Positions 1-7,416 of a stretch of DNA of 64,000 bases are shown here, one piece after another. Position 1 is the first letter of the stretch. Each line of letters starts with the position of its first letter. The notes under the pieces were generated by a model that was given only the letters and a program-made list of their open reading frames with translations, was not told the origin of the DNA and searched no databases. The translations under genes were made by a program, and so were the position numbers. The stretch is from JAIBJN01 sp963842305 (lineage in GTDB: Bacteria > Actinomycetota > Thermoleophilia > Gaiellales > Gaiellaceae), in NCBI GenBank assembly GCA_963842305.1, contig CAWJFW010000002.1:434001-498000 (forward strand), read 5' to 3'.

Positions 1-664
1 GGCTGACCGAGCCCGAAATGCGCTTCGAGGACCGTCCGCTCCCTCTCGTCGAGATGATGGCGACGTCACGCACCTCGCTCATCTCGATCCGGTCGAGCAC
101 GCGCTCGAAGGCCTGTTCGGCAACCGGGTCGGCGATCGTGTCGCCGACCGTCGAGCTCGTGTCCGCGTCCTCCCGAAGCGGTTCGTGGAGACCTCGCGGC
201 GGGCGCTCGGTCGCCTGCAGGCTCTCTAGCTGCGCCGGAGCAAGACCGGTCGCCTTGCTCAGCTGTCTGTTGGTCGGCTCGGTGCCGTGGGCCTGTACGT
301 ACTCTCCCCGTGCCGTTCTGATCCGCGCGAGAGCGCGGACCGCTCGGTCGGAGAGCGCGAAGGCCCGCGTCTGGTCGGCGACGAGCTCCTGCATGGCCTT
401 CCGCACCCAGAACGAGGCGTACCCCCAGAAGGGCGTGTTCAGCTCCGGGTCGTAGCGACGCGCGGCGAAGAGCAGGCCGACGACTCCCTGTTGTCGGAGT
501 TCTTCGAGGGCGACGCCGGCACGGGTCGGAAAGGCGAGGGCAAGCCTGGCGATCGCCGGCATGAACACGTCGACCAGCTTGAGGCGCGCATCGGAATCAC
601 CGCGTTGGGCCGTGACCACGAGAGCCTGTTCCTGCGGAGGGGTGAGCCTTGCGGTGTGGTTCAT
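1..664 (-). pseudogene. RNA polymerase sigma-70 family factor, partial and frameshifted
   Basis: This minus-strand gene starts at the ATG whose complement lies at 662-664 and runs off the left edge of the window. The first ~200 codons resemble sigma-70 region 2 and region 3: a helix rich in Leu/Ala followed by the run RRYDPELNTPFWGYASFWVR, typical of the core- and -10-binding region. Near the edge the reading frame breaks. At about 52-62 the frame must shift by one base to read LDERERTVLEAHFGLGQ, the classic region 4 motif. No gene longer than the window can be judged. It is either a decayed sigma factor or a real one with a single missing base. It is divergent from the epoxide hydrolase. Confidence 0.7.
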
Positions 665-842
665 CGAGACGCACTGGTGACTCCGTGGGCGCTGAGATCG
701 TCGAGCCACGTTGCCCTACGGTCGGGGGCACGTCGATTGTGGCAGGAATCCCCACTAAATGACGGGGAATACTTGGGTTCCTCGCGGCGGCGGCTTATTG
801 GAGTTTCTGCGAACGCACGCCAAAAACTCACGGAGGTCGACA
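665..842. other. Divergent intergenic region
   Basis: This 178-base gap lies between the minus-strand sigma factor and the plus-strand epoxide hydrolase and must hold both promoters. I see no confident hexamer pair. Its only clear signal is GGAGG at 832-836, the ribosome-binding site of the epoxide hydrolase. Confidence 0.4.
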
Positions 843-2042
843 TTGAGCACAACTCAGTCATCCACGGCCGCTGCAATCCGCCCCTTCGAGGTGAGCGTCT
901 CCGAGGCTGAGATCGAAGACCTCCGGCGGCGCATCGAGGCGACGCGCTGGCCCAGCAACGAGCTCGTCGAGGATCGCTCGCAGGGTGTCCAGCTCGCGAC
1001 GACCCGGGCGCTCGCGGACTACTGGGCGAACGAGTACGACTTCGGGCGCCTGGAGGCGCGGTTGAACGCGCTGCCGCAGTTCACGACCGAAATCGACGGG
1101 GTGGACATCCACTTCATCCACGTGAAGTCAGGTCACGAGAACGCGCTGCCGCTGATCATGACGCACGGCTGGCCCGGCTCGGTCGTCGAGCTGCTCGAAA
1201 CCGTCGGTCCGCTCACGGACCCAACCGCACACGGCGGGGCAGCCGAGGATGCGTTCCACCTCGTGCTGCCCTCCCTGCCCGGCTACGGCTTCTCCGCCGA
1301 GCCCGCCGAGCTCGGCTGGAACGCCGGCCATGTCGCGCAGGCCTGGGCGGAGCTGATGCGCCGCCTCGGCTACACCCGTTATGTCGCCCAGGGCGGCGAC
1401 GTGGGCGCCCTCGTCACCGACGCGATGGGACGGCAGGCGCCCGAGGGGCTGCTCGGCATCCACGTGAACCTGCTCGTGACGGTGCTGGCCGGCCCCCAGC
1501 CGGCGGAGTCCGAGGAGGAACGCGCGGCGGCGGACCAGCTCGCCACCTTCAGGGAGAGCGGGTTCGGCTACTTCCTGGAGATGGCCACGCGGCCGCAGAC
1601 GATCGGCTACGCCCTGCTCGATTCACCCGTCGCCCTGGCCGCCTGGCTGCTCGACCACGACACCGACAGCTACTACAAGATCTCCCACGCCTTCATCGAC
1701 GGGGAGCCCGCCGGCAACCTCACCCGCGACCAGATCGTCGACAACATCACGCTGTACTGGCTGACGGGCACCGGCGCTTCGGCGGCCCGGTCGTACTGGG
1801 AGGACGGACTAGCCCTGGCTCAAGCACTCGCGTCCGGTCAGGCGCCTCCGCCGGTCTCGCTCCCGGTCGGCTTCACGGCCTTCCCCGGCGAGATCTGGCG
1901 GACCCCGCGCAGCTGGGTCGAGAACTCGTACCCGAACGTCAGCTACTTCAACGAGGTCGATAGGGGCGGCCACTTCGCCGCGTGGGAGGAGCCGGAGCTC
2001 TTCTCCGACGAGGTGCGAGCCGCTTTCAGGTCACTGCGATAG
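843..2042 (+). CDS. Epoxide hydrolase, alpha/beta-hydrolase fold with EHN domain
   Basis: Predicted 399-residue soluble epoxide hydrolase that opens epoxides to diols through a covalent ester intermediate. The TTG at 843 is chosen because GGAGG lies at 832-836; an in-frame ATG at 759 would add 28 poorly conserved residues. The N-terminal ~110 residues match the EHN region. The oxyanion motif HGWPGS starts at residue 108. The nucleophile is the Asp at residue 186 in GGDVG, and the catalytic His is residue 377 in GGHFAAWE. The substrate is unknown. A thioredoxin-fold gene follows 17 bases downstream on the same strand, suggesting co-transcription. The catalytic family is clear; the physiological role is not. 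Confidence 0.9.
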   Translation: MSTTQSSTAAAIRPFEVSVSEAEIEDLRRRIEATRWPSNELVEDRSQGVQLATTRALADYWANEYDFGRLEARLNALPQFTTEIDGVDIHFIHVKSGHENALPLIMTHGWPGSVVELLETVGPLTDPTAHGGAAEDAFHLVLPSLPGYGFSAEPAELGWNAGHVAQAWAELMRRLGYTRYVAQGGDVGALVTDAMGRQAPEGLLGIHVNLLVTVLAGPQPAESEEERAAADQLATFRESGFGYFLEMATRPQTIGYALLDSPVALAAWLLDHDTDSYYKISHAFIDGEPAGNLTRDQIVDNITLYWLTGTGASAARSYWEDGLALAQALASGQAPPPVSLPVGFTAFPGEIWRTPRSWVENSYPNVSYFNEVDRGGHFAAWEEPELFSDEVRAAFRSLR

Positions 2043-2059
2043 GGCGGGAGGAGAGTCTC

Positions 2060-3052
2060 ATGAGCCTGTTCGGCGCGCGGCACGGTCCCGGAACGGAAAC
2101 GCTCCCTCTCGAGGGTCACCTGCCCGGCTTCGACGGGGCGATCGGCTGGCTCAACTCCGAGCCGCTCACCCCGGCGGGGCTGCGGGGGAAGGTGGTTCTC
2201 GTCGACTTCTGGACCTACACCTGCATTAACTGGCTGCGGACGGTTCCCTACGTGAGGGCCTGGGCGGAGAAGTACCGAGACCTGGGCCTCGTGGTGATCG
2301 GCGTGCACACGCCGGAGTTCCCGTTCGAGCGCGAGGTCGAGAACGTCCGCTTGGCCGTGCAGGAGATGCAGATCGACTACCCGGTCGCGATCGACAGCGA
2401 CTACGGCGTCTGGGAGGCGTTCTCGAACCGGTACTGGCCGGCGCTCTACCTCGCCGACGCGGAGGGAGCGCTGCGCTATCACCACTTCGGCGAAGGCCAC
2501 TACGAGGAGTCCGAACGGGCGATCCAGGAGCTGCTGGGCGTCGACGACGAGCTCGTCTCCGTCGAGGGTGCAGGGATCGAGGCGCAGGCCGACTGGGACC
2601 AGCTCGAGTCTCCGGAGACGTACGTCGGCTACGGGCAGGCCGAGCATTTCGCGTCACCCGGCGGAGGCGCCGCGAACGAGCGCCAGACCTACACGGCCCC
2701 GGAAGCGATGAGATCGAATCAGTGGGCGTTGGCGGGCGAGTGGACGATCATGCGAGATCTCGCCGTCGCGCACGACGCAGGAGGCCGGCTCGCGTATCGG
2801 TTCCACGCGCGCGACCTCCACCTGGTGCTGGCGCCGGGGACGCCCGGTGCAACCGTCCGCTTCCAGGTGACGATCGACGGGGAGGCGCCGGGCGCATCCC
2901 GCGGAGGCGACATCGACGAGCAGGGCGACGGCGTCGTTTCCGAGCCGCGCCTCTACCAGCTCATCCGCCAGCCCGGCCGCGTGAGCGACCGGACGTTCGA
3001 GATCACGTTCCTCGATCCAGGCGTCCAGGTCTACGTGTTCACGTTCGGCTAG
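2060..3052 (+). CDS. Thioredoxin-fold protein, DipZ/TlpA-like, with C-terminal jelly-roll-like domain
   Basis: A 330-residue protein. A strong ribosome-binding site (GGGAGGAGA, 2045-2053) precedes the ATG. Residues ~15-165 form a TlpA/AhpC-like thioredoxin fold. The active-site region reads WTYTCINW, so a single Cys (residue 55) stands where classical thioredoxins have CxxC. Proteins of the DipZ C-terminal type commonly show this. Residues ~190-330 look like the beta-rich domain that follows thioredoxin in DipZ proteins. There is no signal peptide or membrane segment, unlike full DipZ. It probably handles a thiol or peroxide in the cytoplasm, but the single Cys argues against an ordinary dithiol oxidoreductase. 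It is convergent with the next gene. Confidence 0.8.
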   Translation: MSLFGARHGPGTETLPLEGHLPGFDGAIGWLNSEPLTPAGLRGKVVLVDFWTYTCINWLRTVPYVRAWAEKYRDLGLVVIGVHTPEFPFEREVENVRLAVQEMQIDYPVAIDSDYGVWEAFSNRYWPALYLADAEGALRYHHFGEGHYEESERAIQELLGVDDELVSVEGAGIEAQADWDQLESPETYVGYGQAEHFASPGGGAANERQTYTAPEAMRSNQWALAGEWTIMRDLAVAHDAGGRLAYRFHARDLHLVLAPGTPGATVRFQVTIDGEAPGASRGGDIDEQGDGVVSEPRLYQLIRQPGRVSDRTFEITFLDPGVQVYVFTFG

Positions 3053-3070
3053 ACGACCCCGGGAAGTCGC

Positions 3071-4288
3071 TCAGCGCCGGTCGTCGTAGACCAGGATCGC
3101 GCCGCCGTAGCATGCGACCCACACGCGTCTCGTCGCCGCGTCGTAGGTGATCCCGATCGGGTGGACGCAGGCGGAGATCGTCTGCAGAACCTTGAGATCT
3201 CGCGTACGGACCTTGCTGATGGTCCCCGACTCGTAGTTGACGACGTACATCGCCTTGCCGTCATGGGCGATGGCGAGGCTGCGTGGCAGCGTGCCGGTGG
3301 CCACCGTCTTCACCCGCCCGGTGTCCAGGTCGAGCCTGGCGACCCGGCCCGCAGCGTTCAGGGTCGCGTAGATTCTCTCCCCCGCGGGATCGATCTCGAT
3401 CGCCCGCGGGCCCGCGCCAATCGGGATGGTCGACGTTTCCCAGCTCTCGAGGTCGACGCGGACCAGATGGTCGTCGCCCATGATGGCCACGTAGGCGGCG
3501 TCGCTCGAGGGCGAGACCGTGATGCCCCGCGGATACTCGCCCATTGGGATCCGCCGCACCTCGCGCCCGGACTTCGTCGAGATGACGCTGAGATCCCAGG
3601 TGCACCAGTTCGAGACGAGAACGTAGCGGCCGTCCGGCGTCACGGCGACGACCTTGGGTACGGCTCCGACGCGGTAGGCGTCGTCGATCTCCAGCGTTTC
3701 GAGGGAGATTCGATAGACGAAGCTCCTGTCGTAGCCCGACGCGGGCGTGCACTCGTCGTCGCCCTCGGGCCCGAAGCCCTCGCCGTACATGGAGTAGTTG
3801 GAGACGTACGCGTACTTGCCGTCCGGCGAAAACGCCGCCTCCACGGGTGCCCCCTGCTGCGTCCCCGGATACCGCTCGTAGCCGAAGTCGGCCAGGCTCA
3901 CGGAGTCGGAGATCGTCTTCTCGAGCTCGAGCGTCCGTGCGTCGTAGACGGTGACGGAGTGCTGGTACATCATGTTCTGCGCGAGGATCAGCCCGGTGCC
4001 GGACGCGGCCACCGACTTGGGCGTGATGTCCCCGCCGAGCGTCTCGCGGAGACGGAGCGTCGTCCGGCTCGACGGCTTCGACCCGGCATCGGCGTCGGTC
4101 TCCGGGCTCCCGGCGGTCTCGCTCGACCGCGGGGCCCCGTTCGGGCCGTCTGGGCTTCGCACCGCCCAGGCACCCGCGATGGCGGCGACGAGGACGAGAC
4201 CGGCGATCGCGGCCGCGGTCAGACGCCGCCGGCGAATCTGCCGGCGCCTCGCTTCGCGTCGGGTGATCCGGGGGTCGAGGTCGGTCAA
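3071..4288 (-). CDS. Membrane-anchored YVTN-type beta-propeller protein
   Basis: A 405-residue protein. A basic N-terminus is followed by one membrane segment (residues ~23-43), a low-complexity linker rich in Ser, Pro, Gly and Glu, then about seven beta-propeller blades with YVTN-like signatures (AYVSNYSM, YVLVSNWCT, AYVAIMGDD, IYATLNAAG, MYVVNYESG). This implies an extracytoplasmic, membrane-tethered propeller. The TTG at 4288 is the only in-frame start before an upstream stop. The gene lies 36 bases downstream of the K+ channel gene on the same strand and may be co-transcribed with it. The ligand and function are unknown; propellers of this kind often bind proteins or quinones. Confidence 0.8.
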   Translation of the reverse strand: MTDLDPRITRREARRRQIRRRRLTAAAIAGLVLVAAIAGAWAVRSPDGPNGAPRSSETAGSPETDADAGSKPSSRTTLRLRETLGGDITPKSVAASGTGLILAQNMMYQHSVTVYDARTLELEKTISDSVSLADFGYERYPGTQQGAPVEAAFSPDGKYAYVSNYSMYGEGFGPEGDDECTPASGYDRSFVYRISLETLEIDDAYRVGAVPKVVAVTPDGRYVLVSNWCTWDLSVISTKSGREVRRIPMGEYPRGITVSPSSDAAYVAIMGDDHLVRVDLESWETSTIPIGAGPRAIEIDPAGERIYATLNAAGRVARLDLDTGRVKTVATGTLPRSLAIAHDGKAMYVVNYESGTISKVRTRDLKVLQTISACVHPIGITYDAATRRVWVACYGGAILVYDDRR

Positions 4289-4324
4289 GGCCGTGAGCGC
4301 GCGTCCCCGCGCCCTGCGCGGAGT

Positions 4325-4777
4325 CTAGCCCGGCGACCCAGGGCCATCGGCCTGGGCCGCGCCGAGCTGATCGAGGCGCGCTTCGATCCGCTTGAGCGCC
4401 TCGGCTTGGTCCTTGCCCTGCTCGTCCAGCTCGTCCTGCTGGATGCGCGTCCGCTTGCTGACGAGCGTGGCGACAATCAGGCTCGTCAATGTGGGGATGA
4501 GGGCTAAGCCCGTCAGCATCAGCAAGGAGGCAACGATGCGACCCGATGGGCTTACCGGCACGATGTCCCCGTAGCCCACAGTCGTCACCGTCGTGACTGC
4601 CCACCAATACGCGAGCCCCAGGCTCGTGAAGGTTTCAGGCTCGACAAGCCGCTCTAGCAGGCCGGAAAGCCGCACAAGCAGCACTGCGATGCCCACGACG
4701 GTCCGGACCGCCCTGAAAAGCGTCAGACGGTCGTACCAGTCGGTGAAGCGTTTGTCGACGTCGACGTGCGGACGCAT
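4325..4777 (-). CDS. Two-transmembrane voltage-independent K+ channel
   Basis: A 150-residue protein with two membrane segments flanking a pore loop. The selectivity filter TTVGYGD spans residues 65-71. This is the Kcs/KcsA-like ion-channel 2 fold (Pfam Ion_trans_2), which assembles as a tetramer. The C-terminal third is charged and probably coiled coil (residues ~112-145, rich in Glu, Gln, Lys). No ribosome-binding site is visible at the ATG, and the frame stays open 27 codons further upstream without any ATG, GTG or TTG, so the start is slightly uncertain. No RCK or cyclic-nucleotide domain is attached. The beta-propeller gene follows it. Confidence 0.85.
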   Translation of the reverse strand: MRPHVDVDKRFTDWYDRLTLFRAVRTVVGIAVLLVRLSGLLERLVEPETFTSLGLAYWWAVTTVTTVGYGDIVPVSPSGRIVASLLMLTGLALIPTLTSLIVATLVSKRTRIQQDELDEQGKDQAEALKRIEARLDQLGAAQADGPGSPG

Positions 4778-5191
4778 GCGCTTGCGGAGTTCGCTGGGGC
4801 CGCGCGACTCCCTTTCATGAAGAGCCGGGGTTCCGTCCGAGACTGAGTCCTACCGTCTATGGCTTCGAGGAAGCTCGCAGCCGCAGGCGAGGCTTCCCGT
4901 CGGCGCCGTGAGCGAGGGCCCGCAGCCGCAGCGGGCCCTCGCTCTGCCGGTTCGGCTATCCGTACGACGAGACGCCTGGCCGCCCCACTGTGCCCAGGAT
5001 CTTCCATTGGCAGCATGGGCGGTATGAAACCCGCAGGAGTATTCGCAGTGACCTACCTCACCGTCACCCGGTTCGAGACCCTCCATCGGCAGAACGAAGC
5101 CGAGCGCGAGCACGATGTGGCTGTAAGCCGACACGTGGCCGACTCTCCTCGCCGACGCCGAAGTCCGCGCCGGTGGCTCAGGGCCGTCCGG
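4778..5191. other. Non-coding gap between K+ channel and ltrA
   Basis: About 410 bases with no gene I can defend. Short open frames on both strands are low in complexity and match no family I know. It contains one long perfect hairpin (4912-4942). The rest (4943-5191) is unexplained. Confidence 0.5.
4912..4942. terminator. Perfect 12-bp GC hairpin
   Basis: The arms GCGAGGGCCCGC (4912-4923) and GCGGGCCCTCGC (4931-4942) pair perfectly around a 7-base loop. There is no T-run on either side, so a classical rho-independent terminator is not proven. It could equally be a non-canonical terminator or a protein-binding palindrome. Confidence 0.45.
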
Positions 5192-5232
5192 GGCGCCGCC
5201 GCGGCCTAGCCGCAGGGCTTTGCGGCGGCGCC
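5192..5232 (-). terminator. Hairpin directly after the ltrA stop codon
   Basis: An 11-bp perfect stem, GGCGCCGCCGC (5192-5202) with GCGGCGGCGCC (5222-5232), begins on the base next to the ltrA stop. Position suggests a terminator for the minus-strand ltrA transcript. It lacks a strong U-tract, as is common in high-GC actinobacteria. Confidence 0.55.
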
Positions 5233-6408
5233 TCAGACGGCCGTGCGCATCCGCGCACGGCCCTCGTTGAAGCGCAGCGTCTCGTGCGCGACGAACGCGA
5301 TGGCGACGGCCGCGACGAGCGCCAGCGCCACGACGGCGTCGACGCGCGTCGCCACCGGCGTCAGCCCCAGGCAGACGGCCGAGGCCAGGCACCGTCTCGG
5401 GTTCACGCTGTGGACGCTCCGGTAGCGGATCGCGTCGTGGCTGAGCAGGTACAGGGCCACGCCGACGCAGAGCGCGAACGCCGGCACCGACTCCAGCGGC
5501 TCGTCCACGTGGGCGATCACCTTCTTGGCGCCGAGGGCGATCAGGACGATGCCAGCGAACATCGGCAGGTGCAGGTAGCTGTAGGAGTCGCGCGCGAGCC
5601 GGGCGCGCTCGTGCCCGCGTGCCTCGACCAGCTTCCTCCGCGCCACGAGCGCGACGATGTCGAAGTACGCCCACCACAGGGCGCATGCGAGCGCGAGCCC
5701 GAGGATCGCTGCGGTGACCACGACCGCGTCGAGCTCGATCCCCGCGGCGCCGATTCCAATGGCGACGATCGACTCGCCGAGCGCGATGATCACGATCAGC
5801 CCGTAGCGCTCGGCGAAATGGTCGGCCGAGACGGAGAAGCCGCGGACGCCGAAGACGTACGGGCCGGAGTAGTCGATCGCGAGCGCCAGGAGCCAGCAGG
5901 CGATCTGCGCGCCGCCGTCGAGGAAGCCGGCGACGATCAGGAGCGCCGGGCCCGGGATCGCCGTCCGCGCCAGCCGGAACGTCGCCTGGCGCACGTCCAG
6001 GTGCGGCGTCGCCTCTGCGAAGAGGACGATGTGCATCAGCCGCACGGCGAAGTAGGCGAGTCCGAAGAGCACGGCGTCGGTGTCGAAGGCATGGGGGACG
6101 GCGAGCGCGGCCACGAACATGCGCCGCCATCGCACCGAAGACTGCCAGTCGCGACGAGCCCTCGTCCGGGTCGATCTCGTTCGTGAGCCAGGCGTACGCG
6201 CCCCAAGTCCACCACAGGGCCGCGAGAATGAGCATGCCCTTGCCGACGCCCTCCCACGTCGGGTCGACCGACATGAAGCCGGTCACCTGGGTGAGCGCGA
6301 AGACGAAGACGAGGTCGAAGAAGAGCTCGAGCGTCGTGACCGGGTGCTCGGCCTCTTCCTCGCCCTCGATCTCGGGCTCGACCTCGCGGGAAGGTCGGCG
6401 GCCTCCAT
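5233..6408 (-). pseudogene. ltrA: Low-temperature-requirement protein A (LtrA) family membrane protein, two frameshifts
   Basis: After two one-base corrections this encodes a ~391-residue multi-spanning membrane protein of the LtrA family, whose biochemical role is unknown. Family signatures are plain: TTLELFFDLVFVFALTQ near the N-terminus, HFAERYGLIVIIALGESI in the middle and SYLHLPMFAGIVL later. About ten membrane segments are visible. One base is missing near 6388-6396, just after the ATG at 6408. One extra base lies at 6121-6124, just before MFVAALAVPHAF. The two indels compensate in length, so the total is a multiple of three. Conservation on both sides favours sequence error over decay. 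It lies 21 bases downstream of the DUF1028 gene on the same strand. Confidence 0.75.
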
Positions 6409-6429
6409 GCCGGGATGATCGCAGTCGCG

Positions 6430-7265
6430 TCAGCGGCTGCGCAGCTGCGCGAGCACGACTGGGTCGATGCGGTCGGCGCCCTCTGATCCGCTCCTCGAGG
6501 TTCTCGGTCCCGGCCCAGCCGGCGAGCGCATCCGCGAGCTCGCGGTGCGCATAGCCGAGCGTGCCGAGGCGCCGACGCAGCTCCTCGCCGAGCGTTTCGT
6601 CGACGTCGAGCCATTCCTCGTCCGGGGTCTGTCCGAAGAGGAGGTCGTGGATGCCGGTAGATCCGTTTCAGCTCCTCGATCGGATGTGGGTGGTCGTCGA
6701 CGCGGAGATCGACGGCGACGTCGCTTTCGCCGCCGTAGCCGCCGTCCTTGCGGACGATGAGGAGCGCGGCCGACTGCCGCCCGCGCCGATCCCCCCCGGC
6801 GAATTCCGCCGCCGCAAGACAGTCGAGCAGGCGCTCGCTGAGAGGCCTTGCCGCAGATCCCTCGAACGTCGTCGCCAGAGCCTCGACCGTCGCCGCTGAA
6901 ACGAGGATGTTCCCCTGCGCGGCGTAGCCCGGCCCGACCGTTCCCCCGGCCCACTCGAGGCACTCCGAGCCCGTGTACGTCGCTCCGCGGCCGTGGGCGT
7001 CGACCACGCCGACCTGCCGGTGCTCCCGTCCGTCGTCGGCGCCGACGAGCGCGCGCACCACCTCCGCCGCCGCGTACCCCTCCCGCAGGAGTTCGAGCCC
7101 GCGTGGACGGTAGGAGAGATTGGCCCATGCCTGGGTCGCGACGGCTCCGACCTCGGCCTCCGCGGCCGGAACCGCGGCGCCGACCGCGAGGAACTTCGAC
7201 TGCACCGCGACGCCCCATTCCTGCGCCTCGAGGTCGCAGGCGACGATCGAGTACGTGGAGATCAC
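6430..7265 (-). pseudogene. DUF1028 family protein (Ntn-hydrolase-like), two frameshifts
   Basis: The GTG at 7265 opens a DUF1028 protein: the N-terminus STYSIVACDLE, then GVAVQSKFLAVGAAVP and VGAVATQAWAN, are diagnostic. Corrected length is ~277 residues, normal for the family, whose structure resembles Ntn hydrolases and whose function is uncertain. Two one-base insertions break it: at 6653-6656 (after KRIY, before IHDLLFGQTP) and near 6482-6484 (before EGADRIDPVVLAQL). A CAGAAT hexamer (complement of 7272-7277) sits 6 bases before the GTG, consistent with a leaderless message. It is divergent from leuS and upstream of ltrA. Confidence 0.75.
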
Positions 7266-7272
7266 GTGCCGA

Positions 7273-7302
7273 TTCTGCCACGGGCGAAGCCGACGCTAAG
7301 AT
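7273..7302 (+). promoter_or_regulatory. Promoter of the leuS leader
   Basis: TTCTGC (7273-7278), an 18-base spacer and TAAGAT (7297-7302) form a plausible sigma-70 promoter. Transcription would begin at about 7309-7313, at or next to the ATG of the leader peptide. It overlaps the hexamer of the divergent DUF1028 gene. Confidence 0.55.
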
Positions 7303-7312
7303 TGTCGCGGAA

Positions 7313-7333
7313 ATGGCAATTCTCCTTAGCTGA
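7313..7333 (+). CDS. Putative leuS leader peptide, Met-Ala-Ile-Leu-Leu-Ser
   Basis: A six-codon open frame: ATG GCA ATT CTC CTT AGC TGA. It starts within about 10 bases of a TAAGAT hexamer, so it could be translated from a leaderless RNA. It contains adjacent Leu codons, one of them CTT, which is uncommon in this GC-rich sequence, and it is followed by competing RNA hairpins and a terminator before leuS. The arrangement matches ribosome-mediated attenuation, with ribosomes stalling at Leu codons when charged tRNA-Leu is scarce. Function is inferred from layout only. Confidence 0.5.
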   Translation: MAILLS

Positions 7334-7337
7334 GCCA

Positions 7338-7402
7338 GGGAGCGAGCAGGCGGACACGCAGCCGCCCGGCCTCCCGAGCGCCTCTCAGACGAGAGGCGTT
7401 TT
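7338..7402 (+). promoter_or_regulatory. leuS attenuator: alternative hairpins and intrinsic terminator
   Basis: The terminator stem is CGCCTCTC (7379-7386) with GAGAGGCG (7391-7398) and TTTT at 7399-7402. An antiterminator can form between GAG-c-AGGCG (7344-7352, one bulged C) and the terminator's own 5' arm (7379-7386), also 8 bp. A third pairing, GGCGG (7349-7353) with CCGCC (7362-7366), nested in GGGAG/CTCCC (7338-7342/7371-7375), would compete with the antiterminator. T-box hallmarks are absent. leuS begins 15 bases after the T-run. Confidence 0.6.
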
Positions 7403-7416
7403 CATATCGGAGCCCG

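Noticed and set aside
4850..5209. Short open frames in the gap before ltrA on both strands
   Set aside because: No family resemblance, biased composition, no ribosome-binding sites.
7266..7416. T-box riboswitch upstream of leuS
   Set aside because: I found no T-box bulge sequence or long specifier stem in the 150 bases. The leader-peptide model fits better.
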